This document shows positions 36,996-49,484 of a stretch of DNA of 64,000 nt, piece by piece. Origin of the DNA: Isoetes taiwanensis (Eukaryota > Streptophyta > Lycopodiopsida > Isoetales > Isoetaceae); NCBI GenBank assembly GCA_021234155.1, contig JAJEKV010000052.1, positions 3,577,606 through 3,641,605 on the forward strand, read 5' to 3'. Both the position numbers and the translations under genes were made by a program. The notes under the pieces were generated by a model, which was not told the DNA's origin, made no database searches, and saw nothing but the letters and a program-made list of their open reading frames with translations. Each line of letters starts with the position of its first letter. Positions within the stretch are counted from its first letter, which is position 1.

Positions 36996-39050
36996 CGACA
37001 ACTTCATTTACATTAATCGGTTCATGGATGACCAAATTGCTATGTCAAAGTGTGCCATTCTTTGCTGCGAGAAATTCCGGTGCATGAGGCCTTAAAACAA
37101 CCAATTTCTTGCTTGTTTTTTGTAATCCACAATCTAGGTCCCACACGCGTCGGCGTTGTTCCCTCTTGTATGTCCTCACTAGAACACCATTCACATCTAA
37201 AATAAAAGTTTCCTCTTCAAAGAGGACTTTCTTTGTACACCTATCATTCAAAAATATAAAGTAAACACCAACTCAAACACAAACACAAAGCGAGAAATTT
37301 AAAATACTAAATTAATAATAACTTTTGTCAACATTTTGATCAACCATTTGTTCAACATTTTGGTCTTGAAATACAATTGTACCCTGAACATTCAAACATC
37401 TATGGTTAAATCAAAAGATTTTTATAGACAAATTTGAATTACCTCTTAAAACCTCCATAATTGCATTCATTTTGGTAGCCTTGTGTCTTCCTTTTCTAGC
37501 ACTTCCTTTTAAAGCCCTTCCTTTTACGAATTTTCTGCCTTTTCTAGTTCTTCATTTTACATAATTGTTTCAACCTCAACTTTTTTTTCTGATTCGAAGC
37601 TCATTTTGCCAATGCCCCTCCTTCTAAAATTGTACTTCTGCCTTCTTGAAGGGTGTTCTTTGCCTTTTTAATGTTCTTTTCCTTCTTTGTTTGCAACCTC
37701 TCCATCTTTCCTTTTCCTTTTTGTTGGCCCGAGGACTTTCTTCTCTCTCAAAGGGAGAATTTGTACATCCTTACTACATCCTGCACCATCTGTTCAACAT
37801 GGGGTTTCATCACCCTCAGGGCCTTCCCCATATCGGCCGTTGGATGCTTTTCTAGCCCTTTGCCTTAAGCTTGCTTTTTAGGACTACACAATGCATCTTT
37901 CGGAACTTTTTCAATTCAGGAAGGTGGCACATAGTCTTGATGTCTTGTCGAAGAGGGACCTACCAATTGAATCAAGTTGATTTGTAGGTATATCCTGGGA
38001 GCATATCAACTATTTTATTTAAAACTGCTTCTTTGTCACATGCATGCCAAGCTCAAGAAATAAATCTGGATGAATTACACCCCACATACCTTGCACTTAC
38101 CTTCCTTCAACAAGGCTGCACAAGCCACATGGTACTCATGATCACAACTTAAAATCAAAAAGACAATTTGTACCTATCATGAAAAAGTAGGCCACAAGCA
38201 CATCAAGCACCAAAGTTCAAAGCAGTTCACGGTAGTCTTAACGGGTGTTGATGCGGAATGGATTAAAACTTATATTCTTCAATGCGTAAGATTAGAAAGA
38301 TTAGCTCTGAGGTTGAAATTCTGGCCTCTTTCTCTTTGATCTCCACTTCAAGGTATTCTTCCTCATTGCTCCCTTACGTATCACGGGAGACTTGAAAAGG
38401 TTTTTAACTCGGATTCTGATAATATGTCTCCATTTATAGTGTCATCTCCAATTCCTTCCTCGGTGTAGAATCCTCCCATAACTTCGGATATTGTGGTCTT
38501 CAAATCCTCAACTTTCTTCATGCTCTCTTCAAGTTCCACATGAATTTTTTTCATTAGACTTAGCCTCTGTGACTAAACTAACCTCAATTTCATGCACCTC
38601 TTCTAACATGCTTGCCCTTTCATTCTCAAAGCTTATTTCACGACTTCCTTAATCAATTCAAAGTTCTCTTTTAAAGCGAGGAGTGGTCTAATTTTGAACT
38701 TTCTAAGCAAGTAACTTTTGCTAGAAGTGGCAACTTGGACATCCTTTCCTCTACTAGACACGCAATTTCTATACTTCATAACTTGAACCCCAAAAAGGCC
38801 CAATTGATCTTGTGCTTGCTGGGGTTTGAAATAAGGCATATCACAATTTTCCCATGCAAAGCATAAGCCTTGTCTTTCTCACTTCATTGTTTGGCATAGT
38901 TTCCTTTTGATATAATTTTTTCAACAATCTGTCCAATTTTTCTCGGGCAAGTTTGGATCATGGAAACTTTCATCTTATTGCTTGGGCCTTCTTGGCCCAC
39001 GGAGGCCCATTATTGCATCTGTTACATTCTCTTCCAACCATTTTACTTTC
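36996..39050 (-). pseudogene. FCP1/NIF-type HAD phosphatase-like gene fragment
   Basis: Read on the minus strand, the frame 37,251-37,045 encodes FILDVNGVLVRTY, then LVVLRPHAPEFL, and after a frameshift FDIAIWSSMN (about 37,055-37,025) and NVNEVVD (about 37,015-36,995). This is the order of an FCP1-homology (HAD) domain: nucleophile motif DxDxT/V (here DVNGV, as in a plant subgroup with DxNG), RPxxxEFL, and the WSS motif. HAD members dephosphorylate phosphoproteins; with the second Asp replaced by Asn activity is uncertain. Upstream on the same strand lies Lys/Glu-rich low-complexity coding (about 37,440-37,640) and coiled-coil-like EVHEIEVSLVTEAKSNEKN (about 38,540-38,600), and an open block 38,839-38,633. 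Satellite sequence cuts the gene off just after the WSS motif. Confidence 0.6.
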
Positions 39051-39578
39051 AAAGCGGTACCCAATCCTTCACGAAAGTCCATGAATGTCTATGAAATCTT
39101 GCGTTCGGTCCACCGCCCGGCCATTGTAAATTGAGCGGATCAAAGGATTGTGTGCCCGGGATTGGTGATCAAGGAAAGGATTAGGAAGCGTGACTGGGGA
39201 TTCAACATAAGGCGAGAATAAAGAAAGCAAGCGCCTTGGGAAAGCGAGGCAAATGATGTCCCTAAAAAAAGTATCCTTTGCCTCGGTTTTAGGTGCTTTA
39301 GGTGCTTGGTGCTTTTGCATTTTGGGGGTACCACTATCAAATTTACACTGCACTTGGGACTGGCCGTGAAGCTGCGGAGAATACGGAACAGGGCCCGGCG
39401 GAGGCGGAGTTTGGGCACATCCTCCTCCCGATGTGGCAAGTAGAAGTCGGGGGCTTTGCATGGCAAGACATTCATAAATTCGCAATTAATGCATTGTGCG
39501 AAAATAAATTACGATTTTTTGCCGGCTGGAATCCTAATCCATTTCCGGCCTACGACCCAATTTTTGAAATTTTTAGGA

Positions 39579-40080
39579 GAAGGTCTAGGTCAAAGGGTTA
39601 GCATTAGAGCGGTCGGGGCAGCCGTTGGGGCAACAGGGGTTGGCACATTTTCCCCAAGTCAAAGCGAGGCCGAGGGACCTTGCAGGGATCCCTATTAGAA
39701 TGAAGATAAACCCCAAGAAAGGATCAAAAAGTTCTAGAATGAAGCTGCCCCTTCTGCGGAAATGCAAAATGACCACCCTCGGGGGCCGGTTCCCCCTTTG
39801 GTTGTTGGATCCTGGTTGTGTTTTATTATCAAGGGATATGGCCCAAAAGATTCCCTTGGTCAGGAGAACTTGTCAAAAGCTATTTGACATGGATGGCTTG
39901 TAGAAACTTGTAATGGTGTCTTGTCGTTCAGGGCAAGCTCGGAATGGCAAATTTAGGGTCCCCAAATCGTCAAGAATGGCGGAAATTACCCTAGGGAGCC
40001 ATGTTACAAAGGTCGGTTTTGCAAAGAAAAAACACTCCGCCAAGGAGAGGGTATCCAGCATCCACATCCTAGGCCAATTG
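39579..40080 (-). repeat. Mosaic A/B satellite unit 1
   Basis: A-type backbone with B-type patches at collinear places: ATTAGAATGAAGATAAA (about 39,693) inside the GGGATCCCT...GGATCAAAAAG region, GGTTGTGTTTTATTATCAAG (about 39,812), AAAGCTATTTGACATGGATG (about 39,876). Confidence 0.8.
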
Positions 40081-40671
40081 ACTACGAGTTGATGGAAGTG
40101 AGCTACTTTTTCTTGGAGGACCCAGGGTGGTCTTCGGCCCTGCGGAACTTGGTCCCGAGGGGCAGCGTCGACGTTCACGAGTCCATTGGCGGGAGTCAAA
40201 TCGTAGTTCGGAGGGGGGTCGCCCGTCCGTCCCGGGGCCTTGGGGAGAGGAATGTGGGCAAGCAGCTTCGGGGGGATTTTAGGGTCCGTGCTCTGGCGTC
40301 AACACCCCACTCCCCGTCAAGTCGTCATGAGCCAGGTCCCCGCCATCCCGACAGGAGAGGGGCCTCCAAAACGTAAATTGGGTTGCGAGGGTTCTAGAAG
40401 GGTTTGCATTTTGGGGGCGAGATCTCTGATGCACACTGGGATGTCGGTAGAAATTTTGCAAAGCGAGAATAAACCCTTCTAGAACAGGGGAACCGGCGAG
40501 GCAAGGAGTTTGGGCCTGTCCTCCTCCCGATGTGGCAGTAGAAGTCGGGGCGGGTGTAAAGACATTCATAAATTAGCAATTAATGCATTATCACGAAAAT
40601 AAATTCTGATTTTTGCTATTTGGATTCCTAACCCATCTCCGGCCCCAATTTTTGAAATTTTGGCGGAGAAG

Positions 40672-41035
40672 GTCTAGGTCAAAGGGTTAGCTAAGGTCAA
40701 AGGAATGGAGTTTGTGGGATCGTTGTACTTGGGGTTGACCTTGGCTCATTTGGGCGTTATACTTGGTCTAAGATTGCATTGAGAATATAAGCATCATAAC
40801 TATTAGAATGAAGATAAATGATTACAGAAAAGCATCATAACTACTAGAATGAAGATAAATGATTCTGAGAAAAGCAAAAGACTAGTCTTGGGGTTGGGGA
40901 GGGGGTTAGATTTGGTTGCTTGTGATGATGGTTGTGTTTCAAGTATCAAGGCATATGGATAGAGAATGCCCTTGTTCAGAATTTGCTCCTAAAGCTATTT
41001 GACATGGATGGCATAATTAACTTGTAATGAACTGA
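40672..41035 (-). repeat. B-specific segment, copy 4
   Basis: First 46 bp repeat ends ATGATTACAGAAAAG (about 40,828); the GCGGGTT of other copies is CTTGGGGTT here (about 40,887). Confidence 0.9.
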
Positions 41036-41780
41036 ATTCGGGGCAAGCAACTTCCGAGGGGAGTTTAGGGTCCCAGCTCTGGCGTCAACACCCCCACTCC
41101 ATGTCAAGATCTGATTGCAAGGTCCGGCCAAATCGACAAGGAGAGGGGCCTCCAAGCGTAAAACCACAGTCGCGGACTTGCATTCTAGAAGGGTTTTTGT
41201 TTTGGGGGCCCGAGTTTATGTTCGGCCCGCGAGAACTTGGTCCCCTAGGGCAAGGTCGGCGTTCTTGAGTCCATTGGCGAGCCAAATCGCGGTTCGGAGA
41301 GGGAGGTCGCCCCGTCCCGTCCCAGGGGCCTTGGGAGAGGGAAGTCGGAGAGTGCGGCTTCGGGGATTTTAGGGTCCGTGCTCACGGCGTCAACACCCCA
41401 CTCCCATCAAGTCATCGCAAAGGTCGGCCAAAATCCCGACAAGGGAGAGGGCCTCCAAAAGCGTAAACCCCTGTGGGTTGCCGGGTTCTAGAAGGGTTTG
41501 CATTTTGGGGGGGTTTTGGACTTGTCTGTTGCACGGTCCCCTGGGACGGGTTCGGTCCATTTGCGGCCGTCGTGAATCTGGAGCAAGGGGAACCGGCGGA
41601 GGCAGGAGTTTGGGCCTGTCCCTCCCTCCCGATGTGGCAAGTAGAAGTCGTCAAGCTTTTGCGAGTGGCAAGACATTCATAAATTAGCAATTAATGCATT
41701 ATGCGAAAATAAATTCTGATTTTTTGCCGGCTGGAATCTAATCCATTTCGGCCTACGGCCCAATTTTGAAATTTTTAGGA

Positions 41781-42240
41781 GAAGGTCTAGGTCAAAGGGT
41801 TAGCATTAAAGCGGTTGGGAATGGAGTTTGTGGGGATCGTTGTACTTGGGGTTGACCTTGGGCACCCTTCCCCAAGTCTAAAGCGCAGGCGGGGACCTTG
41901 AATGGGGGATCCCTGACAAGGGGAAGCATCAGGACCCCTAGAATGGGATAAAAAGTTCGAGGCAAAGCCCTTCTGGCGGGCTCCCGGTTAGATTTGGTTG
42001 CTGACCACCCTGGTTGTGTTCCCCTATCAAGCCAGTTGGATCCTCCGTTCGGGGCCCTTCTTGGGGAAGGCCCAAAAGATTCAGATCGGTCCGGGAGAAC
42101 TTGTCAAACCCTTCGTTCAGGGTCGACCTTGTAGAAAAGCTGATTGACATGGTTGGCACCGGGAGGCTTGTAATCGAGAACTGAACTACTGTCAAAATCA
42201 TCGGGGGAGTTTGGCGAAATTAAACCCTCAACACCCCCCT
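41781..42240 (-). repeat. Mosaic A/B satellite unit 2
   Basis: Starts GCATTAAAGCGGTTGGGAAT then GGAGTTTGTGGGGATCGTTG (B), GCACCCTTCCCCAAGTC (A), GTTAGATTTGGTTGCTGACC (B into A), GATTGACATGGTTGGCACCG (B into A). Patches are about 10-40 bases. Confidence 0.8.
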
Positions 42241-42908
42241 CCATGTCAAGAAGGGTTTTGCAAAAGAAAGAACACCACGCCCTCACGACAAGTATCCGCG
42301 ATCCCACATCTAGGCCAATTGACTCACGAGTGTGATGGAAGGCTACTTTGGTTTCTTGGAGGTCGGGTGGTCTTCCCCGCGGAACTTGGTCCCGAGGGCA
42401 ACGTCGGCGTTTCGGGAGTCCATTGGCGAGAGTCAAATCCGGGATTCCGGGGAGGTGCCCGTCCTTCCCGAGGGCCTTGGGGGAGGGAAATTGGGGCAAA
42501 GCGGCTTCGGGGGGATTTTGGGGTCCGTGCTCTGGCGTCAACACCCCCCTCCCCACGTCAGAATCCACGGCGCGAGTCCCGCCGAATCGACAAGGAGAGG
42601 GCCTCCAAAAGCGTAAACCTGTGGGTTGCCCGGGTTCTAGAAGGGTTTTGCGTTTTGGGGCGAGACAGTGTTGCATTTGGGACTGGCCGACTGGCTGGGA
42701 GAATACGGGAACAAGGGGAACTGGCGGGCCGGAGTTTGGGCTGTCCTCCTCCCGATGTGGCAAGTAGAAGTCGGGAGCTTTTGCGGATGGCAAGACATTC
42801 ATAAATTCGCAATTAATGCATTATGCGAAAATAAATTCTGATTTTTTGCTACAAATTTGGATTCCCTAACCCATCTCCGGCACACCTGACCCAATTTTGA
42901 AATTTTGG

Positions 42909-43280
42909 GAGAAGGTCTAGGTCAAAGGGTTAGCTAAGGTCAAAGGAATGGGTTTGTGGGATCGTTGTACTTGGGGTTGACCTTGGCTCATTTGGGCGTT
43001 ATACTTGGTCTAAGATTGCATTGAGAATATAAGCATCATAACTATTAGAATGAAGATAAATGATTCTGAGAAGAAAAGCATCATAACTACTAGAATGAAG
43101 ATAAATGATTCTGAGAAAAGCAAAAGACTAGTGCGGGTTTGGGGTTTAGATTTGGTTGCTTGTGATGATGGTTGTGTTTGAGTATCAAGGCATATGGATA
43201 GAGAATGCCCTTGTTCAGCGGTTGCTCCCTAAAGCTATTTGACATGGATGGCATAATTAACTTGTAATGAAGGCCGAATT
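42909..43280 (-). repeat. B-specific segment, copy 5
   Basis: First 46 bp repeat ends ATGATTCTGAGAAGAAAAGC (about 43,060), four bases longer than the second. Confidence 0.9.
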
Positions 43281-43989
43281 CGGGGCAAAAGCAACTTAGG
43301 GGGAGTTTAGGGTCCCGGCTCTGGCGTCAACACCCCCACTCCATGTCAAGAATACGGTGCAAAGGTCCCAGACCAAATCGACAAGGAGAGGGCCTCAAAG
43401 CGTAAACCCGCGTGACTTGCGGGGTTCTAGAAGGGTTTTGTTTTGGGGCGAGGTTTTGGTCTTCGGCCTGAGAACTTGGTCCCGGGGCAAGGTCGGCGTT
43501 CTGGAGTCCATTGGCGAGAGTCAAATCGCGATTCAGGAGGAGGGGAGGTCGCCCGTCCGTCCCGAGGGCCTTGGGGAGAGGATTCGGGGAAGCAGCGACT
43601 TCGAGGGGGATTTTAGGGTCGTGCTCTGGCGTCAACACCCCCACTCCCGTCAAGTCCGCGGCGCAAGTCCCGCCAGAATCGACAAGGGAGAGGGCCTCAA
43701 AAGCGTAAACCACAGTGGGTTGCCGGGTTCTAGAAGGGTTTTGCGTTTTGGGGGCGAGACTTGGTACTGTTGCACAGGACTGGCGGCTGCAGCCGAGAAT
43801 CACGGAGCAAAGGGGAACTGGCGGGCGGAGTTTGGGCCTGTCCTCCTCCGATGTGGCAAGTAGAAGTGGGCTTTTTTTGCGGTGGCAAGACATTCATAAA
43901 TTCGCAATTAATGCATTATGCGAAAATAAATTCTGATTTTTTGCAATTTGGAATCTAATCCATTTCCAGCACTAGACCCAATTTTGAAA

Positions 43990-44465
43990 TTTTCGGAGAA
44001 AGGTCTAGGTCAAAGGGTTAGCATTAGAATGGTGGGGCAGCGGTTTGGGGGAACAGCAGGCTGGCACCCTTCCCAAGTCAAGCGAGGCCGAGGGACCTTG
44101 AATGGGGATAAATCATTCTGAGGAAAAGCATCAGGACCCAAGAATGGGATAAAAAAGTTCCCGAGGCAAAGCCCTTCTGGCGGGTTGGGGGGGGTTAGAT
44201 TGACCACCCTCCGGATGGTTGGTTCCCCTATCCCAAGGTTGGATATGGATAGAGGGAATGCCCCTCTTGGGGAAGGCCCAAAAGATTTTGACATGGATGG
44301 CAGGAGAACTTGTCAATGGGGCTGAGGGCCCGAGGGGCAAAGCCTTGTAGAAACCCATGATGTTTTAGGTTCCCGCACGGGGAGGCTCGGAATCCCGTCG
44401 ACCCTGTCAGGAATGGCGAAATTACCCTAGGGAGCAAGTTACAAGGTCGGTTTGCAAAGAAAGGG
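43990..44465 (-). repeat. Mosaic A/B satellite unit 3
   Basis: GGACCTTGAATGGGGATAAA then TCATTCTGAGGAAAAGCATC (about 44,093-44,135) splices A into the B 46 bp repeat. GGGTTAGATTGACCACC (about 44,190) and GATTTTGACATGGATGGCAG (about 44,284) are further switches. Confidence 0.8.
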
Positions 44466-45103
44466 CCCTCCACGGCGGTATCCCGCATCCACATCCTAGG
44501 CCAATTGACTACGAGTGTGATGGAAGTGAGCTACTTTGTTCTTGGAGGTCGGGTGGTCTTCTGCCCTGGAACTTGGTCCCAGGGGGCAATGTCGGCGTTC
44601 CCGAGTCCATTGGGCGAGTCAAATGTGATTAGGAGGAGGGGAGGTGGCCCGTCCCGGTCCCCGGGGCCTTGGGGAGAGGAAATCGGGGACAGCAAGGGGG
44701 ATTTTAGGGTCCATGCTCACGGCGTCAACACCCCCACTCCCGCGTCAAGTCCGGCGCCCAAGGTCCCTACCGAACCGACAAGGAGAGGGCCTCCAAAAGC
44801 GTAAACCTATGGGTTGCCGGAGGTTCTAGAGGGTTTTGCGTTTTGGGGGCGAGACTTGGTCTGTTGCACTTGGGACTGGCCGGAGAAGCTGCGGTAGAGA
44901 ATACGGACAAGGGAACTGGCCGGGCCGGAGTTTGGCCCTGTCCTCCTCCCGATGTGGCAAAGTAGAAGTCGGGCGCTTTTGCGGTGGCAAGACATTCATA
45001 AATTCATAATTAATGCATTGTGCGAAAATAAATTTCTGATTTTTGCCAATTTGGATTCTAACCCATCTCGACACCTACCCAATTTTGAAATTTTCGGAGA
45101 AGG

Positions 45104-45455
45104 TCTAGGTCAAAGGGTTAGCTAAGGTCAAAGGAATGGAGTTTGTGGGATCGTTGTACTTGGGGTTGACCTTGGCTCATTTGGGCGTTATACTTGGTCT
45201 AAGATTGCATTGAGAATATAAGCATCATAACTATTAGAATGAAGATAAATGATTCTGAGAAAAGCATCATAACTACTAGAATGAAGATAAATGATTCTGA
45301 GAAAAGCAAAAGACTAGTCTTGGGGTTGGGGGTTAGATTTGGTTGCTTGTGATGATGGTTTGTGTTTTGATATCAAGGCATATGGATAGAGAATGCCCTT
45401 GTTCAGCGGTTTGCTCCTAAAGCTATTTGACATGGATGGCATAATTTTGTAATGG
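45104..45455 (-). repeat. B-specific segment, copy 6
   Basis: Lacks TAATTAAC: reads GGCATAATTTTGTAATGGGC at about 45,437, joining directly into the GGGCAAAGCAAC segment. Confidence 0.9.
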
Positions 45456-46181
45456 GCAAAGCAACTTAGGGGGAGTTTAGGGTCCCGGCGGCGTCAACAC
45501 CCCCACTCCATGTCAAGATACGGTGCAAGGTCCGACCAAATCGACAAGGAGAGGGCCTCATAAAGCGTAAACCACAGTGACTTGCGGATTCTAGAAGGGT
45601 TTTGTTTTGGGGGCGAGTTTTGGTCTTACGGCCTGAGAACTTGGTCCCAGGGGGGCAAGCGTCGGCGTTACGAGTCCATTGGCGAGGGAGTCAAATCGAC
45701 GATTCCGGAGAGGGGAGGTCGCCCCGTCCGTCCCAGGGGCCTTGGGGAGAGGAAGTCCGGGGCAAGCGGCTTCCGGGGGATTTTAGGGTCCGTGCTCTGG
45801 CGTCAACACCCCCCCTCCACGTCAAGTCCGCGGCGCAAGGTCCCGCCCAGAATCGACAAGGAGAGGGCCTCCAAAGCGTAAACCCCGTGGGTTGCAGGGT
45901 TCTAGAAAGGGTTTTGCGTTTTGGGGGCGAGACTTGGTCTGTTGCACTTGGGACACGGGCGAGAAGCTGCAACCCGAGAATACGGAGCAAGAGGCCCGGC
46001 GGAGGCGGAGTTTGGGCCCTGTCCTCCTCCCGATGTGGCAAGTAGAAGTCGGAGGCTTTTGCGGTGGCAAGACATTCATAAATTACCAATTAATGCATTG
46101 TACGAAAATAAATTCTGATTTTTTGCCAGCTGGAATCCTAATCCATTTCCGGCCACAGCCCAATTTTGAAATTTTAGGAGA

Positions 46182-46645
46182 AGGTCTAGGTCAAAGGGTT
46201 AGCATTAAGGTCAAAGGGAATGGAGTTTGTGGGATCGTTGAACTTGGGGTTGCACCCTTCCCCAAGTCAAGCGAGGCCAGGACCTTGGGGGATCCCTCAC
46301 AAGAATATAAGCATCATAACTATTAGAGGCGGGATAAAAAGTTCTGAGAAAAGCATCATAACTACTAGAATGAAGATAAATGATTACGCTAAACCACAAA
46401 AGACCGGTTCGGGTTGGGGGTTAGATTTGGATCCTCCGTTGGGGGGCCCCTCCGGGGAAGGCCCAAAAGGCATATGGATAGGAGAACTTGCCCTTGTTCA
46501 GCGATTTGCTCGGGAAAGCCTTTAGAAACATGGATGTCTTGTCGTTCGGGCACAGGGAGGCTCGGGAATGGCAAATCGGGGAGTTGCCAAATCCGTCAGG
46601 AATGGCGAAATTACCCCTAGGGAGCAAGTTACAAGGTCGGTTTTG
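46182..46645 (-). repeat. Mosaic A/B satellite unit 4
   Basis: The finest mosaic: GCATTAAGGTCAAAGGGAAT (A/B), GGGGTTGCACCCTTCCCC (B/A), CACAAGAATATAAGCATC (A/B, about 46,306), TTAGAGGCGGGATAAAAAG (B/A, about 46,323), GTTAGATTTGGATCCTCCG (B/A, about 46,420), GGCATATGGATAGGAGAAC (B/A). Confidence 0.85.
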
Positions 46646-47310
46646 CAAAGAAACACTCACGCCCTCCCGAGAGGGTATCCATCCACATCCTAGGCCAATT
46701 GACTACGAGTGTGATGGAAGTGAGCTACTTTTGGGCTTCTTGGAGGTCGGGTGGTCTTCTGGCCATGGAACTTGGTCTCGAGGGGACAGCGTCGGCGTTC
46801 TGAGTCCATTGGCGAGAGTCAAATCGTGATTCGGAGAGGGAGGTCGCCCGAAGATAAAGTCCCGAGGGCCTTGGGAGAGGAAATTCGGGGCAAGCAGCTT
46901 AGGGGGATTTTAGGGTCCGTGCTCTGGCGTCAACACCCCACTCCGCGTCAAGTCGGCGCAAGGGTCCCCCGAAATCGACAAGGAGAGGGGCCTCCAAAGC
47001 GTAAACCACGGTGGGTTGCAGGGTTCTAGAAGGGTTTTGCGTTTTGGGGGCGAGACTTGGTCTGTCCATTGCACTGGGACTGGCCGAAGCTGCGGGATTT
47101 TGGCTGGGCGAGAATACGGAGCAAGGGGCCTGGCGGGCGGAGTTTGGGCCTGTCCTCCTCCGATGTGGCAAGTAGAAGTCGGGGGCGCTTTTGCAATGGC
47201 AAGACATTCATAAATTCGCAATTAATGCATTGTGCGAAAATAAATTCTGATTTTTTGCCGGCTGGATTCCTAACCCATCTCGGCCTGACCCAATTTTGAA
47301 ATTTTCGGAG

Positions 47311-47680
47311 AAGGTCTAGGTCAAAGGGTTAGCTAAGGTCAAAGGAATGGAGTTTGTGGGATCGTTGTACTTGGGGTTGACCTTGGCTGTTGGGCGTTAT
47401 ACTTGGTCTAAGATTGCATTGAGAATATAAGCATCATAACTATTAGAATGAAGATAAATGATTCTGAGAAAAGCATCATAACTACTAGAATGAAGATAAA
47501 TGATTCTGAGAAAAGCAAAAGACTAGTCTGCGGGTTGGGGGTTAGATTTGGTTGCTTGTGATGATGGTTTGTGTTTGAGTATCAAGGCATATGGATAGAG
47601 AGAATGCCCTTGTTCAGCGGACTGCTCCCTAAAGCTATTTGACATGGATGGCATAATTAACTTGTAATGAGGCCCGAATT
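47311..47680 (-). repeat. B-specific segment, copy 7
   Basis: Followed directly by another B unit, so strict A/B alternation ends here. Confidence 0.9.
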
Positions 47681-48397
47681 CGGGGCAAAGCAACTTCGGG
47701 GGGAGTTTAGGGTCCCGGCTAAAGCGTCAACACCCCACTCCATGTCAAGATCTGATTGCAAGGTCCGACCAAATGTCGACAAGAGAGGGCCTCAGCGTAA
47801 ACCCCATTGACTTGCCGGATTCTAGAAGGGTTTTTGTTTTGGGGGGCGGGTTTTGGTCTTCAGCCCACGGAACTTGGTCCCAGGGCAACGTCGGCGTTCC
47901 CGAGTCCATTGGCGGAGTCAAATCGCGATTCGGGAGAGGGGAGGTTGCCCGTCGAGTCCCCAGGGCCTTGGGGAGGGAAATTCAGGGGCAAGCGACTTAG
48001 GGGGATTTTAGGGTCCGTGCTCTGGCGTCAACACCCCACTCCACGTCAAGTCCACGGCGCAAGGTCCGCACAAATCGACAAGGAGGGCCTCCAAAGCGTA
48101 AACCACGTGGGTTGCGGGTTCTAGAAGGGTTTGCGTTTTGGGGGCGAGACTTGGTCTGTGCACCTGGGACACGGCCGAGAAAGCTACTGGCCGAGAATCA
48201 GACAAAGGGGCCCGGCCGGGGCGGAGTTTGGGCTGTCCTCCTCCCGATGTGGCAAGTAGAAGTCGGGCGCTTTTGCGTGGCAAGACATTCATAAATTAGC
48301 AATTAATGCATTGTGCAGAAAATAAATTCTGATTTTTGCCCAAGCTGGATTCCTAACCCATCTCCGGCACTACGGCCCAATTTTGAAATTTTAGGAG

Positions 48398-48765
48398 AAG
48401 GTCTAGGTCAAAGGGTTAGCTAAGGTCAAAGGAATGGAGTTTGTGGGATCGTTGTACTTGGGGTTGACCTTGGCTCATTTGGGCGTTATACTTGGTCTAA
48501 GATTGCATTGAGAATATAAGCATCATAACTATTAGAATGAAGATAAATGATTTCTGAGGAAAAGCATCATAACTACTAGAATGAAGATAAATGATTCTGA
48601 GAAAAGCAAAAGACTAGTGCGGGTTGGGGGTTAGATTTGGTTGCTTGTGATGATGGTTGTGTTTTGGTATCAAGGCATATGGATAGAGAATGCCCTTGTT
48701 CAATGATTTGCTCCTAAAGCTATTTGACATGGATGGCATAATTAACTTGTAATGAAGCTGAATTG
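48398..48765 (-). repeat. B-specific segment, copy 8
   Basis: First 46 bp repeat ends ATGATTTCTGAGGAAAAGC (about 48,546). Confidence 0.9.
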
Positions 48766-49484
48766 GGGCAAGCAACCCGGGGGAGTTTAGGGTCCCGACT
48801 CTGGCGTCAACACCCCCACTCCATGTCAAGATCTGATTTTGCAAGGTCCCGACCAAATCGACAAGGAGAGGGCCTCGAAGCGTAAACCCAGTGACTTGCG
48901 GATTCTAGAAGGGTTTTGTTTTGGGGGCCGAGTTTTGGTCTTCGGCCCCTGAGAACTTGGTCCCTAGAACGCGTCGGCGTTCTAAGTCCATTAGAGTCAA
49001 GTCAAAGCGATTCAGGAGAGGGGAGGTCGCCCGTCCGTCCCAGGGGCCTTGGGGAGAGGAATTGGGGACAAAGCTTAGGGGGATTTTAGGGTCCGTGCTC
49101 TAGCATCAACACCCCCACTCCCGCGTCAAGTCGCGGCGCAAGGTCCGCCCTAATCGACAAGGAGAGGGCCTCCAAAGCGTAAACCACGTGGGTTGCGGGT
49201 TCTAGAAGGGTTTGCGTTTTGGGGGCGAGACTTGAATACATTGCGCAGGACCTGGCAGAAAGGCTGCGGCCGAGAATCACGGACAAGGAGCAGGGCGAGG
49301 CGGAGTTTGGGCTGTCCTCCTCCCGATGTGGCAAGTAGAAGTCGAGGCGCTTTTGCGATGGCAAGACATTCATAAATTCGCAATTAATGCATTGTGCGAA
49401 AATAAATTCTGATTTTGCCGAATTTGGATTCTAATCCATCTCCATCCTACTGACCCAATTTTGAAATTTTCGGAGAAGGTCTAG

